NCBI GenBank assembly: GCA_026936325.1
Contig: JAPTHN010000105.1
Coordinates: 372,001-436,000, forward strand
Source of the DNA: Platynereis dumerilii
Taxonomy: Eukaryota; Annelida; Polychaeta; Phyllodocida; Nereididae
DNA: 64,000 nucleotides
Direction: 5' to 3'
The position numbers and the translations under genes were made by a program. The notes below the pieces were generated by a model that was not told where the DNA came from, did no database searches, and worked only from the letters and a program-made list of their open reading frames with translations. Numbering within the stretch: the first letter of the stretch is position 1; each line of letters begins with the position of its first letter. This document shows positions 43,957 to 55,696 of the stretch, one piece after another.

Positions 43957-44830
43957 GTGAACACCTTGAATGTCATCTTAAATATAGACAAAAAAGTAAA
44001 TATATGAAAGTTGATGTTTGTGCGAGAGACTGTGATACTTTGAAAATACAGTCATAGCTTAGGTTGTTGTGTTGTTTGGTTGCTTAATAGCAATGATAGG
44101 TTGGTTAATGGAAAAGTGGGAAGTTTCGAACTTTGTTTTTTTTACCAAGACTGGTTCAGCAATTACCTATTATAAAAGTGTACAAGCCCCTCCCTCTTTT
44201 GTGTAGCCGTATCTGTGCATTTGTTTGGGAAATTGAGACATCGTGTTTGTAACAGCTGATCTGTAATCACAATACGTGTAAGCGTTCACTTAACTGAAAT
44301 TCCTTGATCCTGCTCCGCTTGAGTGATTGGCTTAGCCAGACCAGGTCTTAACTCAGACCTGGCTCAACCATGTTGGTGAAAACGGGCTTTAGTGTTTTAC
44401 TAGCTGCTGTTGTCCCGCAATATTTTAAAACAGGCCTGCGATTTTAGAAATGACCAATTGAAATTATGAAATAATCAGCTTTAAGATAGCTGTGATCTTT
44501 AAAAATAGGTCAAGGTCAGGGAAAATGGGTGAATGTGATAAAGTCACTAATTACTCTGAACAGTTTTTTCCAATCTTTTTTAAAAAAATTTTTTTTCGGA
44601 AAAACTATAAATAGGGAAGAAAAATTTTAATGAATACGAAAAACAAAAAACGTCACCTATGGTAAGGTTGATAATTTACCATATAGTTATAGGTGAGTTT
44701 TAACTACAAAGAAAATATGTCATGTTCGACCATGACTTTATATGGATTGGGGAGGGGTCCATGCCCAGAGATACCCTACCCCAAGAATCAATTCAGTAAA
44801 TTTAAACAAACACAGAACGCAGAAATGCAG
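43957..44830. other. Unassigned stretch
   Basis: A small imperfect palindrome AGACCAGGTCTTAACTCAGA near 44338 is the only structure noticed. It lies downstream of the secreted-peptide gene on the minus strand. Confidence 0.3.
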
Positions 44831-44924
44831 CTTGTTATATATATTTATTACAATAAACCATAATATCTGTTACAGCTATAATATTGTCACAAACACAATT
44901 TCGGGGATGTGAAAAATAAATACA

Positions 44925-46546
44925 CTATCGGATTTGCTGGCTCATCTGACTCACAATATTTGCAATTTTTTCAGACGTTTCCAAAATTGAGTCCTTAACA
45001 TCTTCTGATGCATCAAGAGTGTCATCAAAATTTGCTTCATCTGCAAATGTTTGCCCTTGTTGTCTTGATCTGGAAATGTAAGAAATTTTATCCTATGACA
45101 AGTAGCAAAAAGCCTGTGCTCTGATTGGCTGATTAGTAATAGCATAATGAGTAGACATTTTCTTTATCCCTATCCCATATCTAGGCACATTTTCTCCCCG
45201 ATACTGTGATTTTCCCATGCAAATATAGCAGGGGAAAAGTCAGTATTGGGGAGAAAAATTAGTAGGGGAGACCGGGGCAAGTTGTGCCATGGGGTAAGTT
45301 GTGCCGCCCACAGTGACTGTTGGGCTGAAATGAAAAACTTTGTAAAGAATCCTGTATCTTGTATCATTCCTACCGTATATGGTTATTGCCCATGTATTTT
45401 TCGTTAGAAATTGCACATACACCAGTTTGTGAATGTGTAAAGTCACACATATCTACCATCACTAAACTCGTCTATATATAGATCAGGGTGATTCGAAAAA
45501 CATCATTTTCACCATAGAGGGCAAGACACCCCCTAATTTTGTTCCACTTGCCAAATGATGCACCCATGCAAACTTTTGTACTTCTAAGTTTGACAGAAGT
45601 GAATGCTCAAGGAGCCTGAATTTTCAGCCAAAACAGCGAAAAATGTTTAATTTGTGAATCCGTGGTTTTGCATAACTTCGTCAATTTTAAAGTTACAAAG
45701 TTTTTTCTACCATCTTCGAAATGGCCAAAAAAAGACCTTTCATTTGATTGGTAGCATGATGAGTCTGCAAGAAAATTGAGTGAACTATGTTTTCTTAAAT
45801 TTCCTTTTACATGAAAAGAAAGTTTTGAATTTCACAAATTGCTATTAACATCAATTTAGTGCTAAGATTGGCATAAACAACGTCCAGCTTGCTCTAAATG
45901 TCTTTTCTCCTTGGTCTATAGCAGCATGGCAAGCCTGCTGTGGCTAGATACTGATTTGAATAATGTAAAAAAATGTCAGGATACATTAGAAATAATTATT
46001 GAAATATATTCAAATGCTATATATGTCAAGAATGGGTCCTTTGTGCAGGTTTAGAGGCAAATACCCGTTGTTTGACTTTAAAATGAATCCTCTACCTCAT
46101 CATTTTAAAGATATATCTATTTCTAGATTTATTCCCATTTTAATGACACTGAGCAGTGAGCATTGCCTTCTCCTTGATGTGATGTTTTAATACTGGAGCA
46201 TGTGAAAATGAAACAATGTTTAATCTCAATTAGTACAACATTATGTACACTTTGGTGATGTCACAGGATTTCATTTAATTTGCGGACAAACCAGATAACA
46301 TGTCATCTGGTGGGCTTCCCAAAAGACTAAAATAGCCCTACCCCCTTTTACTGGTGCTGCCAAACCATAATACCTGTCGTAATTACCCCATATCGAGACA
46401 GAGATATTAGAGAAACAAATATCCAAAGGGCTTGAACATGCAGATTCACATTACCTTTCATCTTGGGCAGCTGCTTCTTTAGCTTCAGAGGAGAAAAGCA
46501 AACGTCCAAGCAACATGAATGTACAGATCCACTTCAGACCAGTCAT
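44925..46546 (-). CDS. Small secreted precursor, two exons, 78 residues
   Basis: Exon 1 coding part is 46546-46455, exon 2 is 45069-44925; 92 plus 145 bases give 78 codons and a stop. The donor is AAAG-GTAATG and the acceptor TTACATTTCCAG-ATC. The protein starts MTGLKWICTFMLLGRLLFSS, a signal peptide (charged start, hydrophobic core, small residues before a likely cut near SSEA). The mature part is acidic, begins EAKEAAAQDERSRQQGQTF, contains EANFDDTLDASEDVKDSILE and ends ETSEKIANIVSQMSQQIR, probably amphipathic helix. It has no cysteine after the signal and one basic RSR site that a convertase could use. AATAAA lies at 44849-44844. No family recognised; a secreted peptide or antimicrobial precursor is possible but unproved. 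Confidence 0.7.
45070..46454 (-). other. Intron of the 78-residue secreted gene
   Basis: A 1385-base GT-AG intron. Near 45266-45305 it contains GACCGGGGCAAGTTGTGCC and a second AAGTTGTGCC, which looks like one end of a miniature transposon; its partner end was not found. The rest is AT-rich without recognised features. Confidence 0.6.
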
Positions 46547-46619
46547 GATGACCTGGTGATGTCTTTCACTAGATGTATAAAGCACTGACTTCTCAGAACA
46601 CTAAGCGCTCACTGAGCAA

Positions 46620-47255
46620 GAATATCAAATTTTATGCATCCTAAAACTAATTACAGATTTCATATTTGAAGACTTGGATCAAATAACAAAAAGATCAGCA
46701 AAAATTTTGATCTGACATCAGAAAATCCTGCCAGATGATTGGTCAAGCTGTACATAGCGTGTCACTTTTTTTCAAGCAAGTGATGTTGGCTAGAAAATTG
46801 ATGTCATAATTTCAATCAATAAACTGCTGCAAAGGCCAACTTGGTATTGCGGCAGTTGTTCTCACATGTCAAACCGTAATTCACATAAACTTTTATATTT
46901 CCTCATGAACTGTTGTATTTTACACTCCCGTGTTACTGTTGATTGCTTCAGTTGATATTAAATAATCCTCAAGCTGACTCAGAATGGCGTCACATCACTG
47001 AACGCTAAATTATCATGCCTTGATCAAAAGCATTGTCTTTGATAACAGTAAGGGACAATTCAGAATCAGATTTTGTGACTGGGTCGAGGATGGGGGGGGG
47101 GGGTGGTAGTTTCTATGGTTTTATTTTTGTCCTGAAATCTTGAAAATCAATCTTTTTGTTTAGAGGTTTATCTCAAGTGAAATTCAAAATACCCAACTTA
47201 GTGCTTCTCGAAATGACAAACCTCAGAGGGTCTCTAATGATAAAAAAGGTCCATA
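46620..47255. other. Upstream flank of the secreted gene, otherwise unassigned
   Basis: On the minus strand CATAAAATTTG near 46635 and CTCAGTGAG about 22 bases later could form a weak core promoter for the secreted gene; the spacing is short. A run of G lies near 47090-47102. Nothing else is recognised. Confidence 0.3.
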
Positions 47256-47260
47256 ACAGA

Positions 47261-48169
47261 TAAGTATGATCATTCAACTTTTAGCTGGATAAAAATTGCT
47301 TACCAAGAAAGCTTTCAACTACACTGTAGTCTTGTTCACTCTGGATGTGATGCCTAAAGGTGTCGTTTGGCATCACCAGGACTGTTGTTTAATGTTGTTG
47401 AGTTTGGCCCCCCCTCCCTGCGTGATGGCGTAGGAGGTTAGTCCAAACTGGAGGCAAGAAGTGGCGTCCATTGTCACGATTTAACGATGGTCTATGAAGT
47501 CTGATGTGGATTGCTTCTTTCACGCCACGTTCAAACCATCTAGGTTCCACTGCAAGCACCTTTGTGTTGGTGATGTTAACATTATGATCCGGATGGTCTT
47601 GGTGTATGTGTTTCGACACTTCTGACGTTGTACTGCTTGGCCGTTGATGTTCCTGGAATCGTGCCTTTAGTGACCTCTCTGTTTCCCCAATGTAACTTGC
47701 TGGGCATGCCTCACATGAGATGTGGTATACGGGTCCCACTATTCTCTCTTTATCCACCTTGTCCTTTGGATGTACGAGTAGTTGGCGTAATGTGTTTGCT
47801 GGTTTAAAATAGGTGGGGATATGATGTTGTTTGAAGGCTCGTCTTAATTGTTCTGATATCCCTCTTATGTATGGGATGACCACTGGATGTTTCTTCTTAG
47901 TTGTCGGTTGTGCAGATGATTCTTGCTGAGTAGCAGGTGACGGATTGTTCTTCTGATTAATTAACCATTTAGGGTAACCATTGACTCCCAACACCCGTTT
48001 AATGTGCTCCTTTTCCTTGATTCTTTCCTCCTCCTTGTTCACAATGCAATCTGCCCGGTTCATAAGAGTCCGTAGCACACCCCTCTTGTGTTCAATTGGG
48101 TGATTACTGCCAAAGTTGAGATATTGGTAAGCAATTTTTATCCAGCTAAAAGTTGAATGATCATACTTA
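47261..48169 (-). mobile_element. Penelope-like element, 5'-truncated, with inverted flanks
   Basis: A Penelope-type retroelement fragment bounded by two perfect 44-base inverted copies: 47261-47304 (starting TAAGTATGATCATTCAAC) and 48126-48169. Inverted or mixed-orientation terminal repeats are a known habit of Penelope elements. The coding part is 48078-47389. Confidence 0.8.
47389..48078 (-). pseudogene. Penelope ORF C-terminus with GIY-YIG endonuclease
   Basis: A 229-residue open frame. Residues 1-60 carry a charged linker (KEEERIKEKEHIKRVLGVNG YPKW). Residues 68-110 (IPYIRGISEQLRRAFKQHHI, TLRQLLVHPKDKVD) are the connecting region after reverse transcriptase. Residues 115-205 form the GIY-YIG-type endonuclease (VYHISCEACPASYIGETERS, then SLKARFQEHQR and EPRWFERGVKEAIHIRLHRP). 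The reverse transcriptase core is missing, so the copy is 5'-truncated and inactive, although its endonuclease frame is intact. Confidence 0.85.
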
Positions 48170-48925
48170 TACCATACACTGGATAGATGAATTTACATAA
48201 GTCCATAACAGATGTTAAGTCATTCTTTCCCATAACTTACTATCCCCCGCCCCCTATGTTTCCAATTCATACTGAATTCTTCTAGACTGCTCTGTGCTCA
48301 CTATATACACATAATGATGATTCCAGTGAAGCTAAGGGAGCATACAATAATTGTTGGGACCACTTTAGGGCTCTGGGAGAGATGCTGTCTGGTTCCAGAC
48401 TGATGTCTGTGGTGAATGTGTTTATGCTTGGGCATTTTGTAAACCCCAAATTGGCAAAGTTAGTTAAGGCTCACTATGTTATAACGTGTTTGCTGTGATA
48501 ATCCTTGCACTTTGTTTTTCTTCTGTAAAAATGAATTATATATGAATGTATATCTTGTCTCTTTGTTATGAATTAATTTCTTGTCTGGCTGATAAAAGTT
48601 GACTTTCCCAGTAAACAAGTTAGGCCTGCGTCATAACAATTTAATGAACTTTGTTGTATCCGCGGTTAATCTGATTAAGATGTGCATTCACAATTGTTTC
48701 AGTTTCTTCTTGATTGCTACCAAATCTTGTTTCCTGTTTAATTTATATTTTAATCAAATTTTAATAATTTGTCTGTCTCGTTTCCTGTTTAATTTATATT
48801 TTAATTAAATTTTAATAATACTTCAGTTATGTGATCTCTTCACATCCAATTGTTACACGTGGCAGACAAAAGTGGCTGTGTGGATGGTGTTGTGACTCCA
48901 ACACTTCACATCCAGCTTGGTATAT
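48170..48925. other. Unassigned; short tandem duplication
   Basis: Two copies of a 39-base sequence beginning TTTCCTGTTTAATTTATATT at 48730-48768 and 48781-48819, differing at one base. No gene is seen. Confidence 0.45.
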
Positions 48926-48930
48926 ACATG

Positions 48931-48997
48931 TATATAACGAACTGACCGGCGCGCCTGGTGCAGACTACGTTGGAGTCAGGAAGCTCTTGAAGGAACT
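48931..48997 (+). promoter_or_regulatory. Possible TATA promoter and untranslated first exon
   Basis: TATATAAC at 48931-48938, a possible start CAGACTACG at about 48961 (30 bases on), then a short ATG-free exon ending AACT with the donor GTGAGT at 48998-49003. The next good acceptor with coding sense is at 52779, just before the ATG of the four-cysteine secreted protein. The link is inferred. Confidence 0.35.
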
Positions 48998-49433
48998 GTG
49001 AGTACCGTAATATGGGGTGAATCGGGCCACTGGGGTAAATGGGGACAGAACAGACCTGCATTATATCCCTTCAAAAAACACCAACTTTTATTTGCCTTAG
49101 AGATTTGATTTTTGGCACACTTTTACAATACATTCTTGTTAAAATTGTGATGAATTTTCATACTTCTACCTGTAGGCGCAACGGAGCTGGAGCACTTAAT
49201 TTGCGCCTGCAGAATTAACATTTTCGTAAAGTGGTCAAAACTTTGCCTGTATGCATAAAAAGTCTAAATACCAGAGCCAAAATAACTCACAGGAACCTTT
49301 TTAAAATTTAAAGTACATCTGTGCCAAAGGGGACCTTTGCATCAGAAAGTGAAGTCAACCACCTATTTTGTTGACCTAACCCACCAACTAATGTGTTTAG
49401 TTTAATTGCTCATGTTTGCCACCAGTGGTGGAG

Positions 49434-49880
49434 TCAAGGCCATGACATCCGAGACCTAGACCAAGACCAAGACCGAGGCATGAGCATCCGAGACCGAGAC
49501 CGAGACTGAGGCATTGACCATCCGAGACCGAGACCGAGGCATCAGCTATCGAGACCAAGACCGAGACCGAGGCCGGCAGAACATAAATTATAGTTGATTG
49601 TCTAACTATTTCAGCTTAGTATATTTTTGACATTTAGCCGTCATATTGCTTACAATGAGGCTACAACAGTGCAATCAAAGATTCACTCAGTGACTCAAGT
49701 AAACACACTGAACTGAAGACAATAAGGGGGATATCACTACGTTTTTAATGACGTTTTGAGTGTCTGACAAATTCAATTATTTATTTCTAAATCAAATATT
49801 GCAGACTGAGATGGTACATGCAACAGGAATTTATTTCAAGACTTAGTCTGGGGGCTGGGGTGTCAAAAGTGGCTTAGTTT
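49434..49880 (+). repeat. GAGACC-type dispersed repeat, copy 2
   Basis: Same sense and order as 35671-36180: GGAGTCAAGGCC, hexamer array to 49585, then the shared single-copy part with GTGCAATCAAAGATTCACTC and GACAATAAGGGGG. Truncated at about 49880. Confidence 0.65.
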
Positions 49881-49889
49881 TTGAGTTAC

Positions 49890-51460
49890 CTCATTTCATG
49901 AGGGCACAAATCAAATTTGGTACTGTTTGAAAGAGGGGACCTAGTGGTTTCTCAAAACATAGATTTTAACCTCATGGGCACAACCTGGCAATATGGGGTT
50001 AAAGGTCAACGACCTCTGCAAAATAATGGTCTCTTCTGTTGTTTGGTTTTTGAAGGTTTTTTGTCTGTCATTTATTTGATATTGGATTAAAATGAAATTT
50101 TCCAAAATCTAATGGCATTCAAAATTCTTTGCTACAATTAAAGTTGAATGCCACAGAGTACAGCTGCTCCACCTATTGTACACCACAGTTAAAAAAAAAA
50201 AACCTCAGCTGGTGGCTCCCCCGCTTGGTCAAATTGTTCATATGCATTGGAAAGCCACAGAGTTTTGAAAACAGGGGTAGGCTCACTCAAAGGCTGCTGG
50301 CTCAGCCAGGAATAATGGCACAAGCCTATAAATGCACACATTTTGGGTCAATATACAGGCCCATAATCCAATCCAACTTTCATAAAAATCGAAGAAGGAG
50401 TCTTTGAGATATTCAAGTTTATCTTAAGAGGGACTTATTTTCGTTGAGCTGTTTTTCATAATTTTCTCATATTGTACACCAAGTAACTCTCACAAAACAT
50501 CGGTAACCCCCCTTCAAAGACATGTTTTTCAATAAAGTGTATTTTCAGCTATCTTCCTTTAATTTTTCATAAATATCTCATGGATATTGTAAGAGTGACG
50601 CTGTTTTTCGTTATAAATCCAACACTTTTTTAGTATTTTACTGTATATTTTAATGTAAATACATAATATTTTGAAAAAATCATAGTTCGTGAATTATGTT
50701 GGATAGCCCGCCTATTTTTTTTTGCATTGGAAAGCTTTCATTTTGAAAGACTTTTTGGCTAAGTTTCATGAATATCTCACGGATTTTAGATTTCTTGCCA
50801 AGTGTGGGATTCAACTTTAAACAAATATATGACATAGTGTTGGTTGCCATTGGAAACATGGTCGCCATAACAAATGGTCAAATTCAAAGTGCCCTTCCAA
50901 ATTAAAGTTTCCCTTTTTTGACAAAATTCAATGGTCTTTTTGCTGTTCATCGTATAAAATGACAAACAGAGCAAACAAAACAATTCAGGAGTAAGAGATA
51001 TGTCAAAACGTCTCCTTTATTGCAGAATAATCTATCACTAATCCATATTTGGGCATGAAAGGAGTCATATTTTGACAGAAAAAATTCTCTTTTGACTTCA
51101 TTAACAGGCTTCCTTTTCACACAAATTGTATAAAATGTCAGTTATTTTGCTTTTTAATACATTTTTACATCCCCATACAAGAAATATAAGATATGATATT
51201 GGTTGCCATGGAAGCATGGTCACCATAACAAATGATCAATTTGAAAAAGCCCTGCTCAATCGAAACTAGCTTTTTATGACAAATTCTATGCTTTTTTGGG
51301 CTTCTCATTGTATGAAATGATAAACAATGTGAAGAAAACATGTCAGGAATCAATAAAAAAAAAACTGATTTAGTTAGGAGCATGAAATTTTCCTTTAAAG
51401 TTGTCCTGTAATATAGGTATCTTTTGACATCAAAACCATCCAACTCTAATCATTCGAGAG
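49890..51460. repeat. Second member of the X-box repeat family
   Basis: Noncoding. Shares segments with 21150-23720, including the GGTACTGTTTGAAAG region and the GGTTGCCATGGAAGCATGG and GGTTGCCATTGGAAAC motifs (51205, 50842). More diverged than the first block. Two sub-blocks (50810-50960 and 51165-51330) repeat each other: GTTGGTTGCCAT, ACAAATGGTC or ACAAATGATC, GACAAAATTC. Confidence 0.5.
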
Positions 51461-51770
51461 CAGTGCTTTTTCCCAAAAGTAAAGAAAAAGGTCCGTTTTT
51501 GTCATGAAAATCATGCAGCTGCACGCTTTTCTTTACTACCCAGCTGGTAACATCATTAGTGCTGCCACCTGGTGGGATAGCTGTTTCGTGTGGTTCCTCA
51601 TTTACAGAAAAGAAATGTAAACTTCACTGAAATTTCTAACAGTGTTGCTGTGCCATTACAGTCTGTCACTTTGATATCGAAAAAGAGTGGACTGTTGCAC
51701 TGTGAAAATGGTACTTCTTGAATCATCGTGCTAATCCTGTGTATATATAATATATATATATATATATATA
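51461..51770. other. Unassigned, ends in AT microsatellite
   Basis: No gene recognised. TA dinucleotide run at about 51741-51770 is the target of the adjacent element. Confidence 0.4.
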
Positions 51771-52487
51771 TTCTGCACCAAAATTTGTTAGCCAATCAAG
51801 TGAGCCGAGATCGATCACGTGCCACGCCAATAAATAACGATATTGGCGAGTGGAAAGTGTTATTGGCGCCTGAAAGCTATATTGGCGTCCTCAGTGCACA
51901 TGCACTTGACTTGTTGCAGTGGCAAAATCAGATTGTTTGTAGTCTTTCTGACTGTTTCATTGCATTGACTGTCTTCCAATCAAATTCTCGATTGTTATTG
52001 AAAGATACACAGTTACTTCTCAAGGTGCTAATTGCGATCATGGATAATTGACCAAATTCCAATTGAAGTGTCTGATCTAAGTGAAACTATTGTAGTTTAG
52101 AGAAATCAATCAAATTGAACAAGCAGCAATTAAAGCATTGTGAGATTGAGTACCAACTTGCTGAATATACAGTTAGTCTATACACATGTTTAAAGATAAT
52201 TCTTAAAAATAATTTAATCATTAAAATAGGCCTACCATACCAAAGTAGTTAAAACACTCTTTTGAAAACGTTTTTTACAATAGGGAAAAAATAATCAAGA
52301 GTAAATGATCTGTAGATAGACATATATACTATAGCTAGATAGCTAGATAGATAGCCATATAGATAGTTCAGATGAAATAGTTTTTTTTTCTATACATGTT
52401 TTTATTGGCGATTTTTAGAGAATATAAAAAAAACAGACAAGTCTTTTATTTAAAAACATGTACAAGTCCGAAAATTTTGGTGCAGAA
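51771..52487 (+). mobile_element. Dispersed element, copy 2, full length with 17-bp inverted ends
   Basis: A 717-bp element bounded by TTCTGCACCAAAATTT and its complement AAATTTTGGTGCAGAA, flanked by TATA on both sides (target TA or TATA). Its first 540 bases match copy 1 at 20612. It has TATTGGCG motifs and a GATA-type short repeat near 52330. No protein, so a non-autonomous DNA transposon. Confidence 0.8.
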
Positions 52488-52513
52488 TATAACAAATAGT
52501 AGATGTTGAGTCG

Positions 52514-52606
52514 ACCAATATTGAGTTTTATTGGCCTCATCAGGTAATATTGGTCTCGGCCTCCGGCCTCGACCAATATTACTGCTTCGGCCAATAAAAC
52601 TCAATA
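52514..52606. repeat. 93-bp near-perfect hairpin
   Basis: ACCAATATTGAGTTTTATTGG on the left pairs with its complement near 52580-52606. A centre with CGGCCTCCGGCC is flanked by paired AATATTGGTC/GACCAATATT. Small foldback repeat, noncoding. Confidence 0.8.
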
Positions 52607-52779
52607 TTGGTCTCCTCACCATCCACTATCTATATAATATGAGCATTCTAAAAAGACAACTGGTTCACACTACGCTGAGGTCAACCATGCCCTTAATGTC
52701 CCATTCGTTTTGGGCAGTGAAGCAGCAGAGGTGGATGTTACGGTTTTACCTTTCGAAAAAGATGTTGTTTTTTTTTCAG

Positions 52780-53340
52780 AATGAAGTTGTTCATCTTACT
52801 CTTTGCTCTCACTGCCCTAGTTGCAGACCGGGGCCATGCACGAGGTGGTCAAAAATTCCCTGAACAAGAAGGAAAAAGGCCATGCCTCGCGCTCTTCCCA
52901 GACGGGACCTGAAGAGGGAGGGCCTGTGAAGGCAAAGATGAAATTTTTAGCTGTGAGAATGTGGATCTAAGTCTGGAAAAAATCTCGGCTTTCACTGAAC
53001 GTTTGGAAGATTCCAGGTAGTGTTCTTTCCCTTCTTGAATCACCAAAATATGTAGACTACTTGAATTCTGTTTGAATAAAATCAGGTATACAAAGGCTTA
53101 ATTTTTTTGTATGACGGCAGTGGGAGACAAATCTTCACTGACAGAGTCTCCACATCCTACCAATTCCGCCACCCTTCAATTTAAAAAAAACTGACAAGAA
53201 ATAGCCATCATCTTCTGCTTAATATAAATCTGACTGATTACTCACATTATTCTTAATTCTCTCTCTTCCTTCTTAACAGTTATTTTCTAGTAATAAACAT
53301 TTACTCATAATTTTTCACATGCTCTTTCAGGTGTGGATGA
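52780..53340 (+). CDS. Small secreted four-cysteine protein, two coding exons, TGA at codon 44
   Basis: Exon 52780-53016 follows an acceptor (TTTTTTTTTCAG) and opens at ATG 52781: MKLFILLFALTALVADRGHA is a clear signal peptide. The mature part runs RGGQKFPEQEGKRPCLALFP, DGT, then TGA (52910-52912), then RGRACEGKDEIFSCENVDLS and LEKISAFTERLEDS. The donor is CAG-GTAGTG at 53017. Exon 53331-53340 after TGCTCTTTCAG adds RCG and a stop; AATAAA lies at 53356 and 53390. The open sense on both sides of the TGA and the well-placed donor argue that the frame is real to 53340. The TGA may be a nonsense change, a sequencing error or selenocysteine. Cysteines fall at 35, 49, 58 and 80. No family recognised. 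Confidence 0.55.
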
Positions 53341-53725
53341 AAAGGTTCAGGAAAGAATAAAAAAAAAACATCAATGCAGCATCATAATGAATAAATCTGG
53401 GTGCAGATGAAAAAAAAGTTGTTTCTTTTTTGTACAGTGGACACTTTCTTACATCGACATACTTTGATTGCCGGTCAACTAGGCGACAGACAATTAGGCT
53501 ACAACACTACCAACTAGGCGACAACCAACTAGGTGACATACCACTACCAACTAGGCTACACTTTTTGGACAACTAGTGTCACCGCTGAGCTTTTAGCTTC
53601 AGAGGTGTCTTCATTCCTTCCTCTTGTAGGAAGTTTCCTCAAATCGCCATGAACCTCAAGACCTTAATTCTGTAATGTCATTTATATTATTATTGTATAA
53701 AACTAATGTAATATATTATATTATT
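53341..53725. other. 3' untranslated region and short minisatellite
   Basis: After the polyadenylation signals comes a small array of ACCAACTAGGCGACA-type units (about 53475-53575). No other feature. Confidence 0.4.
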
Positions 53726-54249
53726 GTGTAATGAGCTACAATGATAGCAACGGGGTAGAACTCACCCCATGTTTCCATGGCAACAGTTACCCTGGTGTTT
53801 CTGCGCAGCCGCAGAACACCCTAGTAGCAACCTCTGGGGGCAAGCTTGTTTGCCCAGCCAGAAGAGAGCCCGCTCCCGCTGAGGTAGCAGGGGGGCTTCC
53901 TGTCTCCCTGACGCTGTGACGATTCGTCAGGTAAGGGTATTGTTGTTAGAGGTATGATCAAAGGTTTCTCTTAAAGGAACCCCAGGTCATGGTTGATTGA
54001 GATGGCATTTAGTTAACAGTATACGTAATTTGTTAAGATCGTTGTTTAATGTATTGATAAGTTGGATAGCTTCCGTTCTTTGAATGACTCTTGATGTAAC
54101 TGTCTATAAATTGAGTATTAAACGAATAAGTGAACCTAAACTGTCGAGCCTCTGGTATTTCTTGAGTAGGTGTTTCGTGGTGGCAAGTGCTAAGGTGTCT
54201 CCCGCAGGATCCCCGGTAATGAGTCCATCTACTCAGTAACATCAATTAG

Positions 54250-55696
54250 CTACCTCTGAGAGAGAGAGAAACAATGCGAAGATGGCATGGAGGAGAGTCC
54301 GGTCTGCGGCTTCTTGGCGCTTGTCTGCTGTGTCACACTGTCTCTTGATTTACCATGTTTATTCAAATTTAGTGACGTTTCCTTCCGAAACACTAGCCTT
54401 GCAATGCTATGGGCCTACGGTTTCCTCGCATAAAGGAAGTCCACTACTTTGATGTAGAAATTCGATTATGTCACAACTTCATATCATGCATAGCGGGTTA
54501 GCCAGCTATGGCTAGAGAGCATCGGTTCTACGCCATGCCACCGATAGATGTTTTGGTCTCCTAATTGGCTATTGTTCTGCCATGTCGCCAATGATAGTTG
54601 ATTTTCCTTCTTTGTACACATACAAAAATTCAAGTTTTAGTATGCTAGCTATGTTATCACGCCTAAATTCACCCACTAGTATAGGGGGCGCAATATTCCT
54701 ACCAGGTAGCTCAGGGGCTTCGCCCATATCTTTATTTGGTTACCTATTAGCTCATGTTCAGCTTCGATATGCCTGCCTCTCATCTTCCACACTTCTCACA
54801 ACTTTACCTACACACCTCATCCAGACCCGGACCAGACAAGGCACTCACGTCTCTGGGGCATCTCTCGCATCATTAGGCCTTGCTTGCAACACAGCACATC
54901 TTCCAATACGGTAGGAGCTCATTTTGCAAACATTAATAGGAAAGGCACTTGATTCTTATTTCCTTAATTTATTATTTTCTTCTCTTTATAATGTTTTCTT
55001 AGGCTATCTGTACTTTATTTTTATATTTTAACATTACATCAACAATATGTCTGTCTATTTCCAATCACATAGCATACTATTCAGATTTTCTATACACGGC
55101 ACTTAAGGTCTAATAGCCTGGTCCCATGGCCACGCTATTCTGCCTTCTTCTCTCCTCACTTTGCAACTCACATATGCAACACTTCATTTTCTTTTAAAAT
55201 CTAAATCGCCATTACCCGTCCGGCGAACATTCTAGAGAATTTGATTATCACATTCTGACTGTCGTTCCATTATTATCTTTCTTGAATAACAGCATGCCCT
55301 TCTTTATTTATGCACGCTCCCATTCATTTATTGACATTGCGCGCACTGACTATTGATAGTGTATCGTGTTATATTTTGTTATCTCGGGTCTACTGCTCTA
55401 CTTTTATCTAGCCAATGCCAGTTACTTTGGTTTTCTTTTAATCAGGCAATCTCGTGAGTGTTCTTTCTTATTGAATTGTGTGTTAGGCATTTCTTCTTTA
55501 TTTCTCCATGTCCAGTGACGTTTTACAGTTATTCCTGGATTCTATATATATATATATTCAAAGCGAGACAAGTAATTACTTATTTCGACTCGCATTATTT
55601 CTCCTGTTCATCCCATCCCTATTGCTGATATTTCTTATCCCATATGGCTCTCAAGTTATATGTTAATTTCGTTATTTTTTCGGGTCATTAGTTAAC
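54250..55696 (+). other. Long untranslated leader of the Gypsy element
   Basis: About 1.4 kb between the presumed LTR and gag. It starts with a GAGAGAGAGA run, is pyrimidine-rich towards gag and has no convincing gene. A TATATATATA run lies near 55546. Confidence 0.5.
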
